Source of the DNA: Streptomyces qaidamensis
Lineage (GTDB): Bacteria > Actinomycetota > Actinomycetes > Streptomycetales > Streptomycetaceae
DNA: 64,000 nucleotides
NCBI RefSeq assembly: GCF_001611795.1
Contig: NZ_CP015098.1
Span: forward strand, 5,394,001 to 5,458,000
Direction: 5' to 3'
This document shows, in pieces, positions 23,170 through 32,200 of this stretch (position 1 is its first letter; the number at the start of each line of letters is the position of its first letter). The translations under genes and the position numbers were made by a program. Below the pieces are notes generated by a model. The model had not been told where the DNA came from and ran no database searches. It saw only the letters and a list, made by a program, of their open reading frames with translations.

Positions 23170-23997
23170 GTGTCTGACCCGAACGTGAACGACGCCATCG
23201 AGCCGGTCGAGTCCGTCGAGGACGAGCTCGACATCGTCGAGGGCGCGGACAACGAGGACACCGAGGCCTCCGCCGAGGTCGAGGCTGCCGACGCCGTCGC
23301 GGACGACGCCGCCGAGGCGGAGACCGAGGACGGCGAAGAGGCCGCGGAAGAACTCGTCGAAGAAGAGCCCGAGGACGACCGCGACCCGATCGAGAAGCTC
23401 CGCGAGGAACTGCGTGTCCTGCCCGGCGAGTGGTACGTCATCCACACCTACGCCGGCTACGAGAACCGCGTGAAGACCAACCTGGAGCAGCGCGCCGTCT
23501 CGCTGAACGTCGAGGACTACATCTTCCAGGCCGAGGTGCCGCAGGAAGAGGTCGTCCAGATCAAGAACGGCGACCGCAAGACGATCAAGCAGAACAAGCT
23601 CCCGGGCTACGTCCTCGTCCGCATGGACCTGACGAACGAGTCCTGGGGCGTCGTCCGCAACACCCCCGGCGTCACCGGCTTCGTGGGCAACGCCTACGAC
23701 CCGTACCCGCTGACCCTGGACGAGATCGTCAAGATGCTCGCCCCCGAGGCCGAGGAGAAGGCCGCCCGCGAGGCCGCCGAGGCCGAGGGCAAGCCGGCTC
23801 CGCAGCGCAAGGTTGAGGTCCAGGTGCTGGACTTCGAGGTCGGCGACTCGGTCACCGTCACCGACGGTCCGTTCGCCACGCTGCAGGCGACCATCAACGA
23901 GATCAACCCGGACTCGAAGAAGGTCAAGGGTCTCGTCGAGATCTTCGGCCGCGAGACGCCGGTCGAGCTCTCCTTCGACCAGATCCAGAAGAACTAA
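23170..23997 (+). CDS. nusG: Transcription termination/antitermination factor NusG
   Basis: NusG binds the RNA polymerase clamp, suppresses pausing and links transcription to Rho or the ribosome. The 275-residue product starts with GTG and has an acidic N-terminal extension of about 80 residues, longer than in E. coli but typical of Streptomyces. The NGN domain follows (EWYVIHTYAGYENRVKTNLE to TNESWGVVRNTPGVTGFVG), and then the KOW domain (VGDSVTVTDGPFATLQATIN, VEIFGRETPVEL). A perfect intrinsic terminator lies 18 bases after the stop. Confidence 0.97.
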   Translation: MSDPNVNDAIEPVESVEDELDIVEGADNEDTEASAEVEAADAVADDAAEAETEDGEEAAEELVEEEPEDDRDPIEKLREELRVLPGEWYVIHTYAGYENRVKTNLEQRAVSLNVEDYIFQAEVPQEEVVQIKNGDRKTIKQNKLPGYVLVRMDLTNESWGVVRNTPGVTGFVGNAYDPYPLTLDEIVKMLAPEAEEKAAREAAEAEGKPAPQRKVEVQVLDFEVGDSVTVTDGPFATLQATINEINPDSKKVKGLVEIFGRETPVELSFDQIQKN

Positions 23998-24015
23998 CTT
24001 CCGGACTCACCGCTT

Positions 24016-24066
24016 CCGCGCAGGTCAGGCGATCGCTCCGGCGCTTGCCTGACCTGCGCGGTTTTT
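24016..24066 (+). terminator. Strong intrinsic terminator between nusG and rplK
   Basis: CCGCGCAGGTCAGGC (24016-24030) pairs perfectly with 24047-24061 over a 16-nt loop and is followed by five T residues. It separates the secE-nusG unit from the L11 operon. Confidence 0.9.
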
Positions 24067-24092
24067 GGCCGCGCATCTATACCCGTTATCGT
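24065..24092 (+). promoter_or_regulatory. Possible promoter of rplKA
   Basis: TTGGCC (24065-24070) and TATCGT (24087-24092) with a 16-bp spacer lie directly after the nusG terminator. The -35 match is moderate. Confidence 0.35.
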
Positions 24093-24163
24093 TGTGCGGT
24101 ATGCCTGCATCCGGGTGGTCCCCGTATGCGGGCAGGACCCGAATCGAAAGGACCCGGAGAGCT

Positions 24164-24598
24164 ATGCCTCCCAAGAAGAAGAAGGTCACGGGGCTCATCA
24201 AGCTCCAGATCCAGGCCGGTGCCGCCAACCCGGCCCCGCCGGTCGGCCCCGCGCTGGGTCAGCACGGCGTGAACATCATGGAGTTCTGCAAGGCCTACAA
24301 CGCCGCGACCGAGTCGCAGCGTGGCTGGGTGATCCCGGTGGAGATCACGGTCTACGAGGACCGTTCCTTCACCTTCATCACCAAGACGCCGCCGGCCGCG
24401 AAGATGATCCTGAAGGCCGCGGGCATCGAGAAGGGCTCCGGCGAGCCGCACAAGACCAAGGTCGCGAAGATCACGCGTGACCAGGTCCGTGAGATCGCCA
24501 CCACGAAGATGCCCGACCTCAACGCCAACGACCTGGACGCCGCCGAGAAGATCATCGCCGGCACCGCCCGTTCCATGGGCGTCACGGTCGAGGGCTGA
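24164..24598 (+). CDS. rplK: 50S ribosomal protein L11
   Basis: L11 binds the GTPase-associated centre of 23S rRNA and is the thiopeptide contact and an activator of RelA. The 144-residue product starts MPPKKKKVTGLIKLQIQAGA and carries ANPAPPVGPALGQHGVNIME, the proline-rich N-domain where thiostrepton-resistance changes map. The C-domain RNA-binding part is KITRDQVREIATTKMPDLNA. GGAGAG lies just before the ATG. The open frame continues upstream to 24065, but that part is non-coding leader. Confidence 0.98.
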   Translation: MPPKKKKVTGLIKLQIQAGAANPAPPVGPALGQHGVNIMEFCKAYNAATESQRGWVIPVEITVYEDRSFTFITKTPPAAKMILKAAGIEKGSGEPHKTKVAKITRDQVREIATTKMPDLNANDLDAAEKIIAGTARSMGVTVEG

Positions 24599-24675
24599 GC
24601 CCCAACCTCCATCAGCAGAAGTGGCAGGGCCTGCTCGGCCCGGACCACGACTCCTAAGAATCCACAGGAGCAGTA

Positions 24676-25401
24676 GTGAGCAAGCGCAGCAAGTCCCTTC
24701 GCGCTGCGGACGCCAAGGTCGACCGGGAGAAGCTCTACGCCCCGCTCGAGGCCGTCCGTCTCGCCAAGGACACCTCCACGACCAAGTTCGACGGCACCGT
24801 CGAGGTCGCCTTCCGCCTGGGTGTCGACCCGCGCAAGGCCGACCAGATGGTCCGTGGCACCGTGAACCTTCCGCACGGCACCGGCAAGACCGCCCGGGTC
24901 CTGGTCTTCGCGACCGGTGACCGTGCTGCGGCCGCGGAGGCCGCGGGCGCCGACATCGTCGGCTCCGACGAACTGATCGACGAGGTGTCGAAGGGCCGTC
25001 TGGACTTCGACGCCGTCGTCGCCACCCCGGACCTCATGGGCAAGGTCGGCCGCCTCGGCCGCGTGCTCGGTCCGCGTGGTCTGATGCCGAACCCGAAGAC
25101 CGGCACCGTCACCCCCGACGTGGCCAAGGCCGTCACCGAGATCAAGGGCGGCAAGATCGAGTTCCGCGTCGACAAGCACTCGAACCTGCACTTCATCATC
25201 GGCAAGTCGTCCTTCGACGACACCAAGCTGGTGGAGAACTACGGCGCCGCGCTGGAGGAGATCCTCCGTCTGAAGCCGTCCGCCGCCAAGGGTCGTTACA
25301 TCAAGAAGGCCGCCATCAGCACCACGATGGGCCCCGGCATTCCGGTCGACCCGAACCGCACCCGCAACCTCCTCGTCGAGGAGGACCCGGCTGCGGTCTG
25401 A
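24676..25401 (+). CDS. rplA: 50S ribosomal protein L1
   Basis: L1 forms the mobile L1 stalk at the E site and in many bacteria represses its own operon by binding mRNA. The 241-residue product starts with GTG (MSKRSKSLRAADAKVDREKL). Conserved segments are FDGTVEVAFRLGVDPRKADQ, RGTVNLPHGTGKTARVLVFA and GPRGLMPNPKTGTVT. It lies 77 bases after rplK, with a long perfect terminator downstream. Confidence 0.98.
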   Translation: MSKRSKSLRAADAKVDREKLYAPLEAVRLAKDTSTTKFDGTVEVAFRLGVDPRKADQMVRGTVNLPHGTGKTARVLVFATGDRAAAAEAAGADIVGSDELIDEVSKGRLDFDAVVATPDLMGKVGRLGRVLGPRGLMPNPKTGTVTPDVAKAVTEIKGGKIEFRVDKHSNLHFIIGKSSFDDTKLVENYGAALEEILRLKPSAAKGRYIKKAAISTTMGPGIPVDPNRTRNLLVEEDPAAV

Positions 25402-25424
25402 GCCTGAGGCTCGCCCAACCGGTC

Positions 25425-25467
25425 ACGGGCCCCGCACCTCTTACAGGTGCGGGGCCCGTTCCCTTTT
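25425..25467 (+). terminator. Terminator of the rplKA operon
   Basis: A perfect 15-bp stem (25425-25439 with 25445-25459) closes CTTAC and is followed by TCCCTTTT. The left arm begins ACGGGCCCCG. Confidence 0.9.
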
Positions 25468-25527
25468 CCGGTACGTACGCCGGTGGCCTGGGTTAACGTG
25501 CGGGAACCGGATACGAACGGGGGACGT

Positions 25528-26385
25528 ATGCAGGGCACGACCATGCGCCGCGTGGGCCTGGTGCTCGCGGTGGCGACCGCGCTGACGGGGCTGGCGGCCT
25601 GCACGTCCCAGGGTTCCTCCGACGACCCCGGCCGGGACGACCGCACCGCGCGCGACCGGTCCCTGGCGGCCCTGCGCTCCGCCGAGCGCGCCACCGAGCA
25701 CGCCGAGTCCGCCCGGGTCGAGTCCACGACCACGATGGGCTCGCTGATGTCCATGACCGCCGACGGCACCCTCGGCTGGAGCGACGGCATCACCGGCACC
25801 CTCACCATCACGTACACCGGCGGCACCATGGCCGACACCATGCGCCGGCTCGGCACCACCTCGATGGAGGCCCGCTACCTGCCCGACGCGTACTACGCGC
25901 GCATGGGCGCGAAGTTCGCCGAGCAGACCGGCGGCAAGCACTGGATCCGGTACGCGTACAACGACCTCGGAGCCCTCACCGGAGGCTCCGGTTCCCACCT
26001 CGGCGACCAGATGCGCAGCACCACCCCCAACCAGTCCGTGAAGCTCCTGCTCTCCTCCGGCGACGTCAGGAAGGTCGGTGAGGAGACCGTCCGCGGCCGG
26101 ACCGCCACGCACTGGTCCGGAACCGTGACGGCGGCCGACGTCGCCGACGCCGGACTGAGGAAGCAGCTCACCGGAGCCGGAGTCACCACCGAGACCGTCG
26201 ACATCTGGGTCGACCAGCGGAACCTGCTGGTCAAGAAGGTCGAGAAGGCACGGATGAGCACGGGTCTGATGACCCAGACCGCGCACTACGCCGACTACGG
26301 CGTCGCGGTCCGGGCCGAGCGGCCCCCGAAGTCCGACACCGGAGACTTCGGGGACCTGATGCGGAAGCGGACCGGTACGCCCTGA
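25528..26385 (+). CDS. Lipoprotein, LppX/LprG-like
   Basis: The 285-residue product has a lipoprotein signal peptide (MQGTTMRRVGLVLAVATALT then GLAAC, lipobox Cys at residue 24). The mature part has beta-rich segments such as LGWSDGITGTLTITYTGGTM, KHWIRYAYNDLGAL and TVDIWVDQRNLLVKKVEKAR. This pattern fits the LppX_LprAFG domain of actinobacterial outer-leaflet lipoproteins that bind lipids or hydrophobic compounds. GGGGGAC precedes the ATG. It lies between rplA and rplJ beside a second related lipoprotein, apparently a tandem duplication. Confidence 0.8.
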   Translation: MQGTTMRRVGLVLAVATALTGLAACTSQGSSDDPGRDDRTARDRSLAALRSAERATEHAESARVESTTTMGSLMSMTADGTLGWSDGITGTLTITYTGGTMADTMRRLGTTSMEARYLPDAYYARMGAKFAEQTGGKHWIRYAYNDLGALTGGSGSHLGDQMRSTTPNQSVKLLLSSGDVRKVGEETVRGRTATHWSGTVTAADVADAGLRKQLTGAGVTTETVDIWVDQRNLLVKKVEKARMSTGLMTQTAHYADYGVAVRAERPPKSDTGDFGDLMRKRTGTP

Positions 26386-26477
26386 GGCCCCCGTCAATTC
26401 GGATAGATCACTTGTGCCCTCTGGGATAGGCTCACGGCCTTGCTGTGAAGCAAGCATGTATTCCTTGGGGGGAATCA

Positions 26478-27305
26478 ATGAGGACATCCATACCTGCCGC
26501 CGGGCTGGGCGCTCTGCTTCTCGCCGCCGGCGCTGTCGGCTGCGGCTCGGAGGAGTCGCCCGAGATGACGCCCGCGGCGGCCGTGGCCAAGGCGGCGAAG
26601 AACACGGAGGACATCACGTCCCTCCAGTACCGCATGAAGGGCACGGTCCCGGAGTCGGGCCGCGTCGAGGGCGAGGCGTCCATGCGTCTGAAGCCCACGA
26701 TCGCCATGAGCATGAAAATGCAGGCGCCCGACCAGGCCGCCGGTGAAACCGTGGAGATCCGCCTGGTCGACAAGGCCATGTATCTCGGTGGGGGAGCCGA
26801 GATGGCCAAGGAGATGGACGGCAAGCGCTGGCTGAAGTTCGATCTCTCCGGCTCCGACGCGGCCAAGGACCTGGACAAGATGGGGTCCACGAGCCAGGCC
26901 GAGCAGAACCCGGCGGCGGAGTCCACCTTCCTCACGGGCGCCAAGGACGTGAAGAAGGTCGGCAGCGAGAAGGTCGACGGCGTCGAGACCACCCACTACA
27001 CGGGCACGGCCACCCTCGCCGACCTGCGTGCCTCGCTCAAGGACAGCAAGGGGGAGACCCGCGAGCAGCGCGAGAAGAGCATCAAGCAGTACGAGAAGCT
27101 CGGCGTCGACAAGCTCACGATGGACATGTGGGTCGACGGCGAGGACCACACCAAGCAGTTCCGCATGAAGGGCCAGGCCGACAAGGGCCCGATGGACATG
27201 ACCATCACCTTCCTCGACTACAACGAGCCGGTCACCGTCGAGGCCCCGCCGGCCGGCGAAGTCGCGGACCTGGGCGAGATGTTCAAGGAGCTGGGCCAGG
27301 GCTGA
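26478..27305 (+). CDS. Lipoprotein, LppX/LprG-like paralogue
   Basis: The 275-residue product has the signal MRTSIPAAGLGALLLAAGAV followed by GC, a lipobox Cys at residue 22. The exported domain shares its arrangement with the preceding gene: an SLQYRMKGTVP strand, KRWLKFDLSG, KKVGSEKVDGVETTHYTGT and DMWVDGEDHTKQFRMKGQAD. Thus the pair are probably paralogues. TGGGGGG lies five bases before the ATG. The ligand is unknown. Its stop is directly followed by the promoter region of rplJL. Confidence 0.8.
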   Translation: MRTSIPAAGLGALLLAAGAVGCGSEESPEMTPAAAVAKAAKNTEDITSLQYRMKGTVPESGRVEGEASMRLKPTIAMSMKMQAPDQAAGETVEIRLVDKAMYLGGGAEMAKEMDGKRWLKFDLSGSDAAKDLDKMGSTSQAEQNPAAESTFLTGAKDVKKVGSEKVDGVETTHYTGTATLADLRASLKDSKGETREQREKSIKQYEKLGVDKLTMDMWVDGEDHTKQFRMKGQADKGPMDMTITFLDYNEPVTVEAPPAGEVADLGEMFKELGQG

Positions 27306-27338
27306 ACCGCCCAGGGCTGATCAGCCGTACGGGCGGAT

Positions 27339-27368
27339 TTGCCTGACGGCGATCCGTTCCCGTACTCT
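27339..27368 (+). promoter_or_regulatory. Promoter of rplJL
   Basis: TTGCCT (27339-27344) and TACTCT (27363-27368) have an 18-bp spacer, in the right place for the rplJ leader start. Confidence 0.6.
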
Positions 27369-27521
27369 CCTGAAGAAGCCAAAGACCGCTGGTCGTTACC
27401 GCGCGCTCATCTGAGGGCGCGGTGGCCGAAGGATCCGCTGAACGGCGGACGACCCGCGCAGGTGACACTGGAGAAGCTCCCGGAGCCCGCCGCCCCGTGC
27501 GTGCGTGAAACCGGTCGAGCT

Positions 27522-27556
27522 ACGCCCCGTGCGCTTGCGCCGGGGCGTTTCGTTTT
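27522..27556 (+). terminator. Attenuator-like hairpin before rplJ
   Basis: ACGCCCCG-T-GCGC pairs with GCGC-CGGGGCGT across a TT loop with one bulged T (27522-27548), and is followed by TTCGTTTT. Standing inside the leader about 60 bases before rplJ, it looks like a transcription attenuator. Confidence 0.7.
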
Positions 27557-27613
27557 CCCCAGTCCTCCTTCGGGTCCGCGCGGTCCGACACACCCGGAAG
27601 GAGGCCGAGGCTC

Positions 27614-28144
27614 ATGGCGAGGCCTGACAAGGTCGATGCCGTCGAGGAGATGCGGGAGAAGTTCCGCAACTCCAACGCTGCCGTCGTTACCGCGTACACC
27701 GGTCTCACCGTCGCGCAGCTCCAGCAGCTGCGTCGTTCACTCGGTGAGAACGCTCAGTACCGTGTGGCGAAGAACACGCTGACCAAGATTGCGGCCAACG
27801 AGGCCGGGATCACGACGCTGGACGACCTCTTTGCGGGTTCGTCGGCCGTCGCCTTCGTGACCGGTGACCCGGTCGAGGCGGCGAAGGGTCTCCGTGACTT
27901 CGCCAAGGACAACCCCAACCTCGTCATCAAGGGCGGTGTCCTTGACGGCAAGGCGTTGTCCGCCGATGAGATCAAGAAGCTTGCGGACCTCGAGTCCCGC
28001 GAGGTTCTGCTCTCCAAGCTGGCCGGTGCCATGAAGGGCAAGCAGTCCCAGGCTGCCTCTGTCTTCCAGGCGCTGCCGTCGAAGCTCGTCCGCACCGTGG
28101 ACGCGCTCCGTGCCAAGCAGGACGAGCAGGGCGGTGCCGAGTAA
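27614..28144 (+). CDS. rplJ: 50S ribosomal protein L10
   Basis: L10 anchors L7/L12 dimers at the stalk base. The 176-residue product starts MARPDKVDAVEEMREKFRNS. Family segments are NAAVVTAYTGLTVAQLQQLR, YRVAKNTLTKIAANEAGI and FVTGDPVEAAKGLRDF. The C-terminal helix that binds L7/L12 is VDALRAKQDEQGGAE. GGAAGGAGG stands about nine bases before the ATG. Confidence 0.98.
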   Translation: MARPDKVDAVEEMREKFRNSNAAVVTAYTGLTVAQLQQLRRSLGENAQYRVAKNTLTKIAANEAGITTLDDLFAGSSAVAFVTGDPVEAAKGLRDFAKDNPNLVIKGGVLDGKALSADEIKKLADLESREVLLSKLAGAMKGKQSQAASVFQALPSKLVRTVDALRAKQDEQGGAE

Positions 28145-28258
28145 CTCGGCTCGCATCCCGGCCGCCGCTGCCTGAACGCGGCGACCGTCGCGGGCCAAAC
28201 GTACGCCCGCCTCACATGTACATCCGGCACCTGCCGAATTAGTGGAAGGACCGCCATC

Positions 28259-28648
28259 ATGGCGAAGCTCAGCCAGGAAGACCTGCTCGCGCAGTTCGAG
28301 GAGATGACCCTCATCGAGCTCTCCGAGTTCGTGAAGGCGTTCGAGGACAAGTTCGACGTCACCGCCGCCGCTGCCGCGCCGGTCGTCGTCGCCGGTGGTG
28401 CCGCTGGTGGCGCCGCTGCCGAGGCCGCTGAGGAGCAGGACGAGTTCGACGTCATCCTCACGGGTGCCGGCGACAAGAAGATCCAGGTCATCAAGGTCGT
28501 GCGTGAGCTGACCTCCCTGGGTCTGAAGGAGGCCAAGGACCTCGTGGACGGCGCCCCGAAGCCCGTTCTCGAGAAGGTCGCCAAGGACGCCGCCGAGAAG
28601 GCCGCCGAGTCCCTCAAGGGCGCCGGCGCCTCCGTCGAGGTCAAGTAA
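28259..28648 (+). CDS. rplL: 50S ribosomal protein L7/L12
   Basis: L7/L12 forms the multimeric stalk that recruits translation GTPases. The 129-residue product has an N-terminal dimerisation domain (MAKLSQEDLLAQFEEMTLIE), an Ala-rich hinge (AAAAAPVVVAGGAAGGAAAE) and the factor-binding C-domain with EFDVILTGAGDKKIQVIKVV, LTSLGLKEAKDLVDGAPK and EKAAESLKGAGASVEVK. GGAAGGA precedes the ATG. It is 114 bases after rplJ. Confidence 0.98.
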   Translation: MAKLSQEDLLAQFEEMTLIELSEFVKAFEDKFDVTAAAAAPVVVAGGAAGGAAAEAAEEQDEFDVILTGAGDKKIQVIKVVRELTSLGLKEAKDLVDGAPKPVLEKVAKDAAEKAAESLKGAGASVEVK

Positions 28649-28675
28649 GACCTTTCGGATCCGCCAGGATCCACG

Positions 28676-28695
28676 ACACGTCCCACTGGACGTGT
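28676..28695 (+). terminator. Short perfect hairpin after rplL
   Basis: ACACGTCC pairs with GGACGTGT around CACT. It may be a 3' end stabiliser or processing site; there is no T run. Confidence 0.45.
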
Positions 28696-28709
28696 AACGC
28701 GTAAGCGCG

Positions 28710-28743
28710 GAAGAGCGATCATCCATCCGGGTGGTCGCTCTTC
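28710..28743 (+). terminator. Hairpin terminating or attenuating rplJL
   Basis: A 15-bp stem (28710-28724 with 28729-28743, including three G-U pairs) closes ATCC. Its left arm begins GAAGAGCGATC. A similar position in other bacteria allows partial read-through to rpoB. Confidence 0.7.
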
Positions 28744-29010
28744 GGCGTTCCCGGGGGCCGGCCACGGTTGCCTTGAACCCTTTGTGACGGGGGGTATGGT
28801 GATCTTCGTCGTGTCTCCGGGCGGCTCCGGATCGGGCAGGGGGGCCTTGACGAACCGCACGCAGCGCGCAATTCTCAGGACGCGTCGTCACAGGATCCGA
28901 ATCCGAGGCATGGATCGACGACGAAGAGGGCAGTATCAACGTGCGTTGAGGGCAGCGCCGTGTCGCAGGAGTGGAACAACGAGGGTGAACACGGGTTTCA
29001 CGACCCGCAC

Positions 29011-29039
29011 TGGACATCAGTGGGCCAAGTGGCTACACT
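29011..29039 (+). promoter_or_regulatory. Candidate rpoB promoter
   Basis: TGGACA (29011-29016) and TACACT (29034-29039) have the ideal 17-bp spacer, about 180 bases before the rpoB start. Confidence 0.6.
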
Positions 29040-29219
29040 GACCCTTTGCGCTGCCTGTTAGCTGTCCCCTGCCCGTCACCAGGGGTCTGCCCTCGCCCGA
29101 GCATCGACGACAAGACTTGTTGACCTGGCCTTTCGGCCGGATCCACGCGGCTTGTCTCCGTGTACGGGAGAGGGGCCGGTACGCGCGTAGTGAGTCCGAG
29201 CCCTCGGAAGGACCCCCTC

Positions 29220-32200
29220 TTGGCCGCCTCGCGCAACGCCTCGACCGCGAATACGAACAACGCCGCCAGCACTGCCCCGCTGCGCATCTCTTTTGCAAAG
29301 ATCAAGGAGCCTCTCGAGGTTCCGAACCTGCTCGCGCTGCAGACCGAGAGCTTCGACTGGCTCCTCGGCAACACCGCCTGGCAGAGTCGGGTCGAGGAGG
29401 CTCTCGAGAACGGTCAGGACGTCCCCACCAAGTCCGGGCTCGAGGAGATCTTCGAGGAGATCTCCCCGATCGAGGACTTCAGCGGGTCGATGTCGCTGAC
29501 CTTCCGCGACCACCGCTTCGAGCCGCCGAAGAACTCCATCGACGAGTGCAAGGAGCGCGACTTCACGTACGCGGCCCCGCTCTTCGTCACTGCCGAGTTC
29601 ACCAACAATGAGACCGGCGAGATCAAGTCCCAGACGGTCTTCATGGGCGACTTCCCGCTCATGACCGGCAAGGGCACCTTCGTCATCAACGGCACCGAGC
29701 GTGTCGTGGTGTCGCAGCTCGTCCGTTCGCCCGGCGTCTACTTCGACTCCTCCATCGACAAGACGTCCGACAAGGACATCTTCTCCGCGAAGATCATCCC
29801 CTCCCGGGGTGCCTGGCTGGAGATGGAGATCGACAAGCGCGACATGGTCGGTGTCCGCATCGACCGCAAGCGCAAGCAGTCCGTCACCGTCCTGCTCAAG
29901 GCGCTCGGCTGGACCACCGAGCAGATCCTCGAGGAGTTCGGCGAGTACGAGTCGATGCGTGCCACCCTGGAGAAGGACCACACCCAGGGCCAGGACGACG
30001 CGCTGCTCGACATCTACCGCAAGCTGCGTCCGGGCGAGCCCCCCACGCGTGAGGCCGCGCAGACGCTGCTGGAGAACCTGTACTTCAACCCCAAGCGCTA
30101 CGACCTGGCCAAGGTCGGCCGCTACAAGGTCAACAAGAAGCTGGGGGCGGACGCTCCGCTGGACGCGGGCATCCTGACCGTCGAGGACATCATCTCGACG
30201 ATCAAGTACCTGGTGAAGCTGCACGCGGGCGAGACCGAGACGGTTGGCGACAGCGGTACGAACATCGTCGTCGAGACCGACGACATCGACCACTTCGGCA
30301 ACCGCCGCCTGCGCAGCGTCGGCGAGCTCATCCAGAACCAGGTCCGCACGGGTCTGGCGCGTATGGAGCGTGTCGTCCGCGAGCGGATGACGACCCAGGA
30401 CGTCGAGGCGATCACGCCGCAGACCCTGATCAACATCCGGCCGGTCGTCGCCTCCATCAAGGAGTTCTTCGGCACCAGCCAGCTGTCGCAGTTCATGGAC
30501 CAGAACAACCCGCTCTCGGGTCTCACCCACAAGCGCCGTCTGTCGGCTCTTGGCCCGGGTGGTCTCTCCCGTGAGCGGGCCGGCTTCGAGGTCCGTGACG
30601 TGCACCCCTCGCACTACGGCCGCATGTGCCCGATCGAGACGCCCGAAGGCCCGAACATCGGTCTGATCGGCTCGCTCGCCTCCTACGGCCGGGTCAACGC
30701 GTTCGGTTTCGTGGAGACCCCGTACCGCAAGGTGTTCGAGGGCCAGGTCACCGACGAGGTCGACTACCTGACCGCCGACGAGGAGGACCGCTTCGTCATC
30801 GCGCAGGCCAACGCGCAGCTGACGGACGACCTCCGCTTCGCCGAGGCCCGGGTGCTGGTCCGCCGTAAGGGCGGCGAGGTCGACTACGTCACCGGCGAGG
30901 ACGTCGACTACATGGACGTCTCGCCGCGCCAGATGGTGTCGGTCGCGACCGCCATGATCCCCTTCCTCGAGCACGACGACGCCAACCGTGCCCTCATGGG
31001 CGCGAACATGATGCGTCAGGCCGTGCCGCTCATCAAGTCCGAGTCCCCGCTCGTCGGCACCGGCATGGAGTACCGCTCCGCGGTCGACGCCGGCGACGTG
31101 GTCAAGGCCGAGAAGCCCGGTGTGGTCCAGGAGGTCTCCGCGGACTACATCACCACCGCCAACGACGACGGCACGTACATCACGTACCGCCTGGCCAAGT
31201 TCGCCCGCTCCAACCAGGGCACCTCGGTCAACCAGAAGGTCATCGTCAACGAGGGCGACCGGATCATCGAGGGCCAGGTCCTGGCCGACGGTCCGGCCAC
31301 CCAGAACGGCGAGATGGCGCTGGGCAAGAACCTGCTCGTGGCGTTCATGCCGTGGGAGGGTCACAACTACGAGGACGCGATCATCCTGTCGCAGCGCCTC
31401 GTGCAGGACGACGTCCTCTCCTCGATCCACATCGAGGAGCACGAGGTCGACGCCCGTGACACCAAGCTCGGCCCCGAGGAGATCACCCGGGACATCCCGA
31501 ACGTCTCCGAGGAGGTCCTCGCCGACCTCGACGAGCGCGGCATCATCCGCATCGGTGCCGAGGTCGTCGCCGGCGACATCCTCGTCGGCAAGGTCACGCC
31601 CAAGGGCGAGACCGAGCTGACGCCGGAAGAGCGCCTGCTGCGCGCCATCTTCGGTGAGAAGGCCCGTGAGGTCCGTGACACCTCGCTGAAGGTGCCGCAC
31701 GGCGAGATCGGCAAGGTCATCGGCGTCCGCGTCTTCGACCGCGAGGAGGGCGACGAGCTTCCCCCCGGTGTGAACCAGCTGGTGCGCGTCTACGTCGCGC
31801 AGAAGCGCAAGATCACCGACGGTGACAAGCTCGCCGGCCGCCACGGCAACAAGGGCGTCATCTCGAAGATCCTGCCGATCGAGGACATGCCGTTCCTGGA
31901 GGACGGCACCCCGGTCGACATCATCCTCAACCCGCTCGGTGTGCCGTCCCGAATGAACCCGGGACAGGTCCTGGAGATCCACCTCGGCTGGCTCGCCAGC
32001 CGCGGCTGGGACGTCTCCGGGCTCGCGGACGACTGGGCGCAGCGCCTGCAGGCCATCGAGGCCGACCAGGTCGCCCCGGGCACGAACGTCGCCACCCCCG
32101 TCTTCGACGGTGCGCGTGAGGACGAGCTGGCCGGTCTGCTGAACCACACGATCCCGAACCGCGACGGCGAGCGCATGGTGCTCCCGACCGGTAAGGCGCC

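Larger units (their letters stand above)
27306..27613 (+). other. Leader of rplJL with promoter and attenuator
   Basis: The 308-base gap contains a promoter pair at its left end and the long L10 leader. It ends in a terminator-like hairpin followed by the rplJ ribosome site GGAAGGAGG. In many bacteria L10(L12)4 binds this leader and represses translation; that function is inferred here from position. Confidence 0.7.
28649..29219 (+). other. Region between rplL and rpoB: terminators and rpoB leader
   Basis: This 571-base gap holds two hairpins after rplL, then a stretch without a convincing gene, then a promoter pair about 180 bases before rpoB. The 85-codon open frame inside (28784-29041) is Arg-rich, lacks family resemblance and is not supported. 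Confidence 0.7.

Noticed and set aside
28784..29041. 85-codon plus-strand frame in the rplL-rpoB gap
   Set aside because: Arg-rich without any family pattern; it overlaps the rpoB promoter region and has no ribosome site.
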